Origin: Saprospiraceae bacterium | GTDB lineage: Bacteria > Bacteroidota > Bacteroidia > Chitinophagales > Saprospiraceae | Assembly (NCBI GenBank): GCA_027009605.1 | Contig: JALVCY010000017.1 | Location: 1-5,971 of the forward strand | Reading direction: 5' to 3' | Length of the DNA stretch: 5,971 nucleotides | Shown here: piece after piece, positions 1 through 4,618 of the stretch | Position numbering within the stretch: the stretch's first letter is position 1 | Layout: each line of letters starts with the position of its first letter | Notes under the pieces: model-generated | What the model was told of the DNA's origin: nothing | What the model saw: only the letters and a program-made list of their open reading frames with translations | Databases searched by the model: none | Made by a program: the position numbers and the translations under genes

Positions 1-843
1 TAATTTTTTGATTTCTTTAAATTCGGGATGACGGGAGAGTTGGACATCCAATGTGGCGTTGAGTACCGCATCATCCACGCGCGAAATATTACCCATTCTG
101 ACGACTTGAAGCGAAGCCTTGGAGAGCCGGTCTGTCAATAAATCAACCGCTGCATTGGACGGGGCACAAACCAAAACTTGTTCTTTGTTTTGGGCTATAA
201 TCTTGATGGCTTCCACCAAAGTAGTGGTTTTCCCGGTGCCCGGCGGGCCATGAACGATGGCGATGTCTTCGGCAGAAATCAGGTTGTTTAAGGCGGCATT
301 TTGGGAGTCATTAAGATGGGGTACATGGTGTGCCGGTACGTGCTCAAAAGACGGGGTGATTTGACCGAATAATACATCTCGCAAGTCCGCCAGTCGATTA
401 TTGGAAGCTTTCGCAACGGTGCTTAGCGCCTTTTGCATTTCTTTGTAAGAGCGCTCATCAAAAAGCAGGTCTAGAGTCAGTTTCTCATTGTCGAGCCAAA
501 TCGGTAAATTTTCCGTGTTTAAGACAATTTTCATCTCTTTTTCCTTGAGATAGTTGATGGTGCCGTTGACGGAATCATGGAGCGGGTCTTTTTGAGAATA
601 GAGCCTGACGATATTTCCGGAGCGAAAATCATGGCTTTTGGTATCCTGCCTTTCGATGGTCACAGATGCGCGGTCTCCATAAGTGAATCCGGTCTTGATG
701 ACTTTGACGGGATGCCAGCAGAAGCCTTGTTTTTGTCTTTCCGTAATAGAAAGTGCTTCTATCTTTTGTCGAAAGATGGCGATATCTTCTTCTAATTCCA
801 GTTGGATAAGTTCCTTTAGCTTGCGCAAATAGTCTTGTGTCAT
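1..843 (-). CDS. Upf1/IGHMBP2-like superfamily 1 DNA/RNA helicase, N-terminal part
   Basis: Partial gene: 281 codons from an ATG at 841-843 (minus strand) run without a stop off the left edge. Seen in the translation: an N-terminal helical stretch (residues 1-40); a beta-rich region around 42-110 with FRSGNIVRL (73-81), resembling the 1B/OB-type insert of this family; a Q-motif-like LNDSQNAAL (177-185, Gln181); a Walker A motif GPPGTGKTTT (199-208, Lys205); and motif Ia CAPSNAAVD (226-234). This order is typical of the SF1B Upf1-like family (bacterial IGHMBP2/SMBP-2 type), ATP-driven helicases acting on DNA or RNA in the cytoplasm. Bacterial members are about 630-650 residues, so somewhat under half is present; Walker B and motifs III-VI lie outside the window. 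It is transcribed divergently from the aromatic operon, more than 500 bases away, so no functional link is implied. The exact substrate is unknown. Confidence 0.88.
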   Translation of the reverse strand, partial: MTQDYLRKLKELIQLELEEDIAIFRQKIEALSITERQKQGFCWHPVKVIKTGFTYGDRASVTIERQDTKSHDFRSGNIVRLYSQKDPLHDSVNGTINYLKEKEMKIVLNTENLPIWLDNEKLTLDLLFDERSYKEMQKALSTVAKASNNRLADLRDVLFGQITPSFEHVPAHHVPHLNDSQNAALNNLISAEDIAIVHGPPGTGKTTTLVEAIKIIAQNKEQVLVCAPSNAAVDLLTDRLSKASLQVVRMGNISRVDDAVLNATLDVQLSRHPEFKEIKKL

Positions 844-1022
844 GGATGTTTTCGTCTATAGGGGCTAATGTAGTAAAATTTCTCCATAAGTAAGATTAAT
901 TACCGGTGATTTCAATTGAACAGTCAGGGCAAACGCAAGAAAATTTTATAATATGTTGGCCTACGTGTACACCATTTCTTACCCAAACTTTAGCAGTCCA
1001 ATACCAATAATTTGTAGCGTTG
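844..1022. other. Gene-free, AT-rich spacer upstream of the helicase gene
   Basis: No convincing ORF or RNA gene is visible here. It must contain the minus-strand promoter of the helicase gene, but no clean TAnnTTTG element is visible on that strand. The closest is TACATTAG (reverse complement of 865-872), one base off the consensus and lacking a good -33 partner. No Shine-Dalgarno sequence precedes the helicase ATG. Confidence 0.5.
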
Positions 1023-1122
1023 CTTAGTGTAAACTTAGTGTTATCTTCGTGTTCTTAGTGGTAAGGAAAAATGGAACACCTAACCACTAAGTACACGAAG
1101 TGGTCACTAAGAACTCACTAAG
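1023..1122. repeat. 100-bp dyad made of eight phased heptamers
   Basis: The left arm has CTTAGTG/CTTCGTG heptamers starting at 1023, 1034, 1045 and 1054. The right arm has CACTAAG/CACGAAG starting at 1085, 1094, 1105 and 1116. Spacings are 11, 11, 9 on the left and 9, 11, 11 on the right, so all four heptamer pairs fall on one dyad axis between 1072 and 1073. The linkers between the outer heptamers do not pair. The inner part, 1045-1066 with 1079-1100, forms a near-continuous 22-bp stem with two mismatches and a 12-base loop. It resembles the widespread bacterial intergenic repeats built from CACGAAG-type units (recalled, not searched). Its function is unknown; it could be a non-autonomous mobile repeat or an array of protein-binding sites. 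Confidence 0.8.
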
Positions 1123-1180
1123 GTATTGATTGTCAATGAGTTAAATCCTACCTTTTTAGGATGCTTTTAGGAGTGAATTC

Positions 1181-1260
1181 AACGGTACAACGGTGTAACG
1201 GTGTAACGGTGTAACGGTATAACGGTAGAACGGTGTAACGGTATGACGGTGTAACGGTTA
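1181..1260. repeat. Ten tandem 8-bp units, consensus AACGGTGT
   Basis: Ten contiguous octamers lie in perfect register. In order the units are AACGGTAC, AACGGTGT three times, AACGGTAT, AACGGTAG, AACGGTGT, AACGGTAT, GACGGTGT and AACGGTTA. Variation is almost confined to the last two bases, while AACGGT is conserved in nine of ten units. Because 8 is not a multiple of 3, all frames are affected, which creates spurious repetitive ORFs on the minus strand. Related AACGG sequence recurs at 3556-3566 and 3611-3657. The function is unknown. The pattern suggests slippage expansion, possibly with selection on the ACGGT core. Confidence 0.9.
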
Positions 1261-1289
1261 ACGGGAAGGCAGCCACGAGAGCGTGCTCC

Positions 1290-1381
1290 TTGAACGCCGA
1301 AGGCAAATTGAACGTGCGAAGCACAAATTGAACGCCGAAGGCAAATGAACGTGCGAAGCACAAATTGAACGCCAACGGCAC
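1290..1381. repeat. Five alternating mini-hairpin repeat units (A-B-A-B-A')
   Basis: Units of 17-20 bases all start with (T)TGAAC and, except the last, end with CAAA. Type A (1290-1307, 1328-1345) contains GCC-GAA-GGC, and type B (1308-1327, 1346-1364) contains GTGC-GAA-GCAC. The fifth (1365-1381) has GCC-AAC-GGC. Each is a tiny palindrome with a three-base loop (GAA, or AAC in the last). The A and B stems differ in sequence but keep self-complementarity, as if the hairpin rather than the sequence were maintained. The array ends exactly where the putative promoter of the aromatic operon begins. There are no unique spacers, so it is not a CRISPR array. The function is unknown. Confidence 0.82.
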
Positions 1382-1412
1382 TTGAATTGTTTATCCAAAA
1401 AGCCTACCTTTG
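1382..1412 (+). promoter_or_regulatory. Putative Bacteroidota-type promoter of the aromatic operon
   Basis: TACCTTTG at 1405-1412 matches the TAnnTTTG -7 element known from Bacteroidota. A TTG at 1382-1384 lies 20 bases upstream, within the 19-21 base spacing described for the -33 element. The TTG sits in a TTGAA that looks like the first bases of a sixth copy of the neighbouring hairpin repeat, so the repeat may supply the upstream promoter element. By the usual -7 geometry transcription would start near 1417, at or next to the ATG of the leader peptide. This is a consensus match only. Confidence 0.55.
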
Positions 1413-1416
1413 TCCC

Positions 1417-1476
1417 ATGATGTACGCAAATCATAGCTTTTTTAGTTTTTATTTTAGCTTTAGTCTAACTAACTAA
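1417..1476 (+). CDS. pheL: Phe/Tyr-rich leader peptide of the pheA operon attenuator
   Basis: A short ORF encodes MMYANHSFFSFYFSFSLTN followed by TAA: 19 residues with five Phe (all TTT, at 1438, 1441, 1447, 1453 and 1459) and two Tyr. It lies 92 bases upstream of pheA, between a promoter-like element and an intrinsic terminator. Enterobacterial pheL and pheST leaders have the same kind of composition; the symbol is used by analogy of role, not proven homology. The peptide itself probably has no function; its translation senses charged tRNA-Phe, perhaps also tRNA-Tyr. The stop codon directly abuts RNA segment 2 of the attenuator, and codons 3-5 contain segment 1, as attenuation requires. No Shine-Dalgarno is visible; either ATG at 1417 or 1420 could be the start, and the predicted transcription start would make it leaderless or nearly so. 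Confidence 0.85.
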   Translation: MMYANHSFFSFYFSFSLTN

Positions 1477-1544
1477 GGGGCTTTGCGTATGTAATTAAGT
1501 AATACAAAAAAGAATAAAAGTCCCGTGTTTGGGACTTTTTTTTT
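1420..1544 (+). promoter_or_regulatory. Translation-coupled transcription attenuator for phenylalanine
   Basis: Four RNA segments can be paired by hand. Segment 1, TACGCAAA (1423-1430), is perfectly complementary to TTTGCGTA (1482-1489), extendable to 1420-1430 with 1482-1492 using two G-U pairs. Segment 2, GGGGCTTT (1477-1484), pairs with segment 3, AAAGTCCC (1517-1524), over 8 bp with one G-U pair. Segment 3 also pairs with segment 4 (1531-1539) to form the terminator. The 1:2 and 2:3 stems share 1482-1484, and 2:3 excludes 3:4. Inferred logic: a ribosome stalled at the Phe codons covers segment 1, so 2:3 forms and transcription continues. A ribosome reaching the stop at 1474-1476 masks segment 2, and without translation 1:2 forms; both leave 3:4 free to terminate. 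This is classical trp/phe-type attenuation. Confidence 0.83.
1516..1544 (+). terminator. Intrinsic terminator (attenuator stem 3:4) upstream of pheA
   Basis: AAAAGTCCC (1516-1524) and GGGACTTTT (1531-1539) form a perfect 9-bp stem with a six-base loop GTGTTT. A run of nine T's (1536-1544) begins in the stem and continues past it. It ends 24 bases before the pheA ATG and follows no full-length gene on this strand, so it makes sense as a regulated terminator in the operon leader rather than a gene-end terminator. Confidence 0.9.
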
Positions 1545-1568
1545 GGGCTTATACCAAAAAAGAATACC

Positions 1569-2417
1569 ATGAACAGTCAAAAAATCATCATTCAAGGCTA
1601 TCCCGGCGCTTTTCACGAAGAAGCAGCCATTAAGTATTTTGGGCATTCTGAGATGGAGATTGTGCCGGCGATGACCTTTCGGCAATTGGCGGATGCCTTG
1701 GACGATGGCGATGAGCAAACGAGAGCCATTATGGCTATTGAAAATTCTATTGCGGGTAGTTTGCTGCAAAATTATCGGATTCTTAGGGAGTACAATTTTG
1801 TCATCGAAGGCGAAGTGTTTTTGCGGATTCGACACAATTTGATGGGCTTGCCCGGACAGGCTGTGGATGATTTGACGGAAGTCCGCTCTCATCCTATGGC
1901 TATTAATCAGTGCCTGAATTATTTTCGTCACTATCCGGATTTGACCCTAGTGGAGTCTGAAGATACGGCCTTGAGCGCCCGGGAAATTGCTGCAGAAAAG
2001 CTATTGGGAATAGGGGGCGTAGCAAGTGAACGGGCGGCGGAACTCTATGGCTTGGAAATTCTTGCCAAAGGAATCGAAACCAGCCCACACAATTATACCC
2101 GGTTTTTTCTCATTGATCGTAATCGCGGCCAAGATTTGGCGCAAGCCACCGGCAATAAAGCATCCATCTATCTGCGGGTAAAAGATCGAGCCGGCGCATT
2201 GCTCAAAGTCTTGAATTTTATCGCCGATGCTCAGATGAATTTGAGTAAGCTGCAATCTTTTCCGGTATTGGGAAAAGTAGGGGAGTACTATTTTTATTTG
2301 GATATTGAGTTTGAGACTTTGGCTGCCTTTTGGCTCGTTTTTGAGCAACTGAAAACGGTGACTTTAGAATTACAAATTTTGGGAATCTACCACAAAGCGA
2401 CCATCTATGATTATTAA
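1569..2417 (+). CDS. pheA: Prephenate dehydratase with ACT domain
   Basis: A 282-residue cytoplasmic enzyme converting prephenate to phenylpyruvate, the step committing to phenylalanine. The catalytic PDT domain (about 5-182) shows GYPGAFHEEAA (10-20), IENSIAGS (57-64), VRSHPMAINQC (105-115), and NYTRFFLI (175-182) with the family's TRF motif (177-179). The C-terminal ACT domain (about 197-278) has GALL (209-212), matching the Phe-binding GALV motif. At the usual ESRP position it has QSFP (229-232), so Phe inhibition is likely but not certain. There is no N-terminal chorismate mutase; that activity sits on the last gene of the operon. The length is normal for a monofunctional enzyme. The ATG at 1569 follows an A-rich stretch with no Shine-Dalgarno. 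It is the first structural gene after the attenuator, and its stop overlaps the next gene. Confidence 0.96.
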   Translation: MNSQKIIIQGYPGAFHEEAAIKYFGHSEMEIVPAMTFRQLADALDDGDEQTRAIMAIENSIAGSLLQNYRILREYNFVIEGEVFLRIRHNLMGLPGQAVDDLTEVRSHPMAINQCLNYFRHYPDLTLVESEDTALSAREIAAEKLLGIGGVASERAAELYGLEILAKGIETSPHNYTRFFLIDRNRGQDLAQATGNKASIYLRVKDRAGALLKVLNFIADAQMNLSKLQSFPVLGKVGEYYFYLDIEFETLAAFWLVFEQLKTVTLELQILGIYHKATIYDY

Positions 2418-3573
2418 TACATCCAAACGATTAGGCACTGTGCAAGAATATTATTTTTCGCGCAAGCTCAGAGAAATTGCACAGCTGAATGCCACCGGTG
2501 CAGACATCATTAATTTGGGGGTTGGGAGTCCGGACTTGCATCCGGCAGATGAAGTGATAGCCGTATTAAATACAGCAAGTCAAGCAGCCTTATCTGCTCA
2601 GTATCAATCCTATAAGGGCGTTCCGGAGTTGCGTTTTGCTTTCGCAAAATGGTATCGGGAGCGGTATCAAGTGGACTTGAATCCGGATACGGAAATCTTG
2701 CCTTTGATGGGTTCTAAAGAAGGCATTATGCACTTGAGTATGGCATTTTTGGAGCCCGGTGATGAGGTGTTGGTGCCCAATCCGGGCTATCCCACGTACA
2801 AAGCGGCTGCTCGATTAGCCGGCGCCAAGGTCTTGGAATATCCCCTTTCGGAAAATGGAGATTGGCTGCCAGATATGGATTTTTTGCAGATGTTTTCGTT
2901 GCGGCGGGTAAAGATGATGTGGTTGAATTATCCCAATATGCCGACCGGCGTACCGATGGATTTGGAGCGAATGAAGGAGTTAGTCGCTTTCGCAAAAAAA
3001 GAAAAAATACTGCTGTGTCATGATAATCCGTATTCTTTTATTTTGAATCCCAATCCTGCCAGTATCCTTAGTATAGCGGGTGCCAAGGACGTAGCCGTGG
3101 AGCTCAATAGCTTGAGTAAATCTCACAATATGGCCGGATTCAGGGTTGGGGTATTAGCGGGAAAGCAAGCCTATATTGATGCTGTGATGCGTTTTAAAAC
3201 GAATATGGATTCGGGCATGTATTGGCCGATTCAGCAGGCTGCCATTCGGGCGTTGGAGCTGGGGGACGATTGGTACAATGATTTGAACGCACTGTACAAA
3301 AAAAGACGGGAATTAGTTTGGGCTATTTTTGATCGCTTGGATTGTACTTACGCAAAAAATCGGGTAGGTATGTTTGTATGGGCCGGGATTCCTGATCAAT
3401 ACGAAAGTGCGGAAGTTTATTCAGACCGGATATTAAAGGAGAGCCGGGTATTTATCACACCGGGAAGTGTATTCGGGTCGAATGGAAAGCGTTATTTGCG
3501 CATTTCGTTGACAACCGGTATGGATCGCCTGCAAACCGCCCTAGAACGGATAAAAAACGGTGTAACCCTGTAG
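2407..3573 (+). CDS. PLP-dependent class I/II aminotransferase, likely for aromatic amino acids
   Basis: A 388-residue fold-type I aminotransferase. Seen: QSYKGVPELR (67-76), where the ring-stacking and substrate-loop region lies; NPGYPTY (125-131); NYPNMPTG (174-181), with the PLP-contacting Asn177; CHDNPY (204-209), with Asp206 for the pyridine nitrogen; SLSKSHNMAGFRVG (235-248), with Schiff-base Lys238 and Arg246; and YLRISL (363-368), with carboxylate-binding Arg365. Its ATG lies inside the end of pheA (11-base overlap), implying translational coupling. The sequence resembles the broad AspC/DapL-like group. From its position between pheA and tyrA it probably transaminates phenylpyruvate and 4-hydroxyphenylpyruvate, or prephenate itself (an arogenate route); substrate cannot be read from sequence. 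The last codons (KNGVTL) include AACGGTGTAAC, identical to the tandem-repeat sequence at 1181-1260, and the stop codon lies inside a palindrome. Confidence 0.9.
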   Translation: MIINTSKRLGTVQEYYFSRKLREIAQLNATGADIINLGVGSPDLHPADEVIAVLNTASQAALSAQYQSYKGVPELRFAFAKWYRERYQVDLNPDTEILPLMGSKEGIMHLSMAFLEPGDEVLVPNPGYPTYKAAARLAGAKVLEYPLSENGDWLPDMDFLQMFSLRRVKMMWLNYPNMPTGVPMDLERMKELVAFAKKEKILLCHDNPYSFILNPNPASILSIAGAKDVAVELNSLSKSHNMAGFRVGVLAGKQAYIDAVMRFKTNMDSGMYWPIQQAAIRALELGDDWYNDLNALYKKRRELVWAIFDRLDCTYAKNRVGMFVWAGIPDQYESAEVYSDRILKESRVFITPGSVFGSNGKRYLRISLTTGMDRLQTALERIKNGVTL

Positions 3574-3598
3574 GGGCGAACCTTGTGTTCGCCCCTAC
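3570..3598. repeat. Perfect 12-bp palindrome spanning the aminotransferase stop codon
   Basis: GTAGGGGCGAAC (3570-3581) and its exact complement (3587-3598) enclose a five-base loop CTTGT. The TAG stop of the aminotransferase (3571-3573) is part of the left arm. There is no T-run on the plus strand, so it is not an intrinsic terminator. GTAGGGGCGAA-type palindromes recur in intergenic DNA of many bacteria (recalled, not searched). It may stabilise mRNA or attenuate polarity between operon genes, or simply be an inserted repeat. Confidence 0.85.
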
Positions 3599-3610
3599 TC
3601 AACCAAGGAT

Positions 3611-3672
3611 TACGGAACAGCGTTACAACGGAACAGCCTAGTAACGGAATAACGGGGAAGGAATAATCCCCG
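3611..3672. repeat. Degenerate AACGG-type repeat with small hairpin before tyrA
   Basis: ACGG/AACGG motifs recur at 3612, 3627, 3643 and 3652. The end of the stretch (TAACGG, AAT, AACGGGG, AAGG) parallels the end of the 1181-1260 array (TAACGG, TT, AACGGG, AAGG), suggesting the same repeat family. CGGGGA (3653-3658) pairs with TCCCCG (3667-3672) across an eight-base loop. What follows is A-rich rather than T-rich, so this hairpin is not a plus-strand terminator. It fills most of the 119-base gap between the aminotransferase gene and tyrA. Confidence 0.5.
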
Positions 3673-3692
3673 CAGGCAAAAAAAAAAGAAAA

Positions 3693-4529
3693 ATGAAAAT
3701 AACAATAATAGGACTAGGCTTATTAGGCGGTTCGATAGGGTTGAAGTTACGGGCGCAGGGGCATGAAGTCTTAGGAATAGACGCCAAGGAAGCCCACGAG
3801 CAGGAAGCCCTACGATTAGGATTGGTTGATGAAATTGTTTCTTTTACGGAAGGAGTAAAGCGGTGTGATGTTTGTTTTTTGGCTATTCCCATACACCACA
3901 TCGAAAAAACTTTAGGTAAGGTGTTGGATTTGCTTGATAGTCAGCAAGTTGTGACGGATACCGGATCAACCAAAGAAAGCATTGCGCAAGCCGTAAAAAA
4001 ACACCCTAACCGGGCTAGATATGTAGCCGGGCATCCATTGGCCGGAACAGAATTTTCGGGGCCGGCAGCGGCTTTTCCCAGCCTATTTGAAGGGAAGAAA
4101 AATCTGCTGTGTGATATTCACCTTTCGGACAAAGAAGCGGTGGAGACCATCATCAGATTAAACGAAGAAATGGGGATGGAATCGGTTTTTATGGAATCTT
4201 CTAAGCATGACAAACACTTGGCTTATGTCTCTCATTTGTCGCATGTAAGCTCTTTTATGTTGGGGTTGACCGTATTGGATATTGAGCAAGATGAGCAGCA
4301 GATATTTAATTTGGCAGGCACCGGGTTTGGCTCCACCGTTCGATTAGCCAAAAGTGCTCCGGCTACTTGGGCGCCTATTTTTGACCGGAACAAAAAACAT
4401 TTATCAGATGCTTTAGGCGAATATATTGAACATTTAGTCGCCTTCAAACGATATATTGATTCCGGCGATATGGAAGCCCAAAAAGCCGCCATGACCCGGG
4501 CCAATGAGATCAAACGAATTTTAAAATAG
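3693..4529 (+). CDS. tyrA: Prephenate dehydrogenase
   Basis: A 278-residue cytoplasmic enzyme that oxidatively decarboxylates prephenate to 4-hydroxyphenylpyruvate, for tyrosine. The N-terminal Rossmann domain (1-about 160) starts with IIGLGLLGGS (5-14; GxGxxG at Gly7, Gly9, Gly12). The acidic residue ending beta-2, Asp30 in LGID, predicts NAD rather than NADP. Catalytic-region motifs are DTGSTK (89-94), GHPLAG (113-118, with the family's catalytic His114), SHLSH (180-184) and Arg217 in TVRLAKSAP. The helical dimerisation domain fills the rest. There is no ACT or chorismate mutase domain, so it is the short monofunctional form. Arogenate cannot be excluded as substrate. The start at 3693 is supported by the Rossmann motif beginning at residue 3 and by the A-rich run (ten A's at 3678-3687, then GAAAA) just upstream. 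Same strand and operon as pheA; read-through from the aminotransferase gene is expected. Confidence 0.95.
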   Translation: MKITIIGLGLLGGSIGLKLRAQGHEVLGIDAKEAHEQEALRLGLVDEIVSFTEGVKRCDVCFLAIPIHHIEKTLGKVLDLLDSQQVVTDTGSTKESIAQAVKKHPNRARYVAGHPLAGTEFSGPAAAFPSLFEGKKNLLCDIHLSDKEAVETIIRLNEEMGMESVFMESSKHDKHLAYVSHLSHVSSFMLGLTVLDIEQDEQQIFNLAGTGFGSTVRLAKSAPATWAPIFDRNKKHLSDALGEYIEHLVAFKRYIDSGDMEAQKAAMTRANEIKRILK

Positions 4530-4540
4530 CCGTAGGGGGG

Positions 4541-4563
4541 GGAGCGGCCGACCCCACCGCTCC
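4541..4563. repeat. GC-rich hairpin just after tyrA
   Basis: GGAGCGG (4541-4547) pairs with CCGCTCC (4557-4563) around a nine-base loop. It is preceded by GTAGGGG (4532-4538), the same opening as the palindrome at 3570, so the two may be related. No T-run follows; the next bases are A/C-rich and a nine-A run (4601-4609) leads to the ATG of the next gene. It is more likely an intercistronic stabilising or inserted palindrome than a terminator. Confidence 0.6.
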
Positions 4564-4618
4564 GGAATCAAAAACAACCCACCGGTGCGCCCCAAAGACC
4601 AAAAAAAAATCAAGAAGA

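Noticed and set aside
577..795. Plus-strand ORF of 72 codons
   Set aside because: It lies entirely inside the helicase coding region on the opposite strand, which has clear family motifs.
1145..1162. Small hairpin ATCCTA/TAGGAT as a regulatory site
   Set aside because: A 6-bp AT-rich stem of this kind is expected by chance in such sequence, and nothing around it supports a role.
1148..1381. Minus-strand ORFs of 77 and 60 codons with repetitive YRYTV/PLHR peptides
   Set aside because: They are created by reading the 8-bp tandem repeat and the mini-hairpin repeats in two overlapping frames. They have no plausible start context or family resemblance.
1181..1381. CRISPR array
   Set aside because: The repeats are 8 or 17-20 bases long, contiguous or alternating, with no unique spacers of uniform length and no cas genes nearby.
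1417..1568. T-box or amino-acid riboswitch upstream of pheA
   Set aside because: No T-box-like antiterminator bulge sequence (TGGNACCGCG type) is present. The short Phe-rich ORF with three competing stems explains the leader better.
1473..1931. Minus-strand ORF of 152 codons over the pheA leader and start
   Set aside because: It is a shadow of pheA and the leader. The plus strand has unambiguous prephenate dehydratase motifs and the attenuator explains the rest.
3653..3672. Intrinsic terminator between the aminotransferase gene and tyrA
   Set aside because: The stem is only 6 bp and is followed by a run of A's rather than T's, so it would not terminate plus-strand transcription.
4541..4563. 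Terminator after tyrA
   Set aside because: The GC-rich stem lacks a following T-run. The next gene belongs to the same pathway and has no visible promoter of its own.
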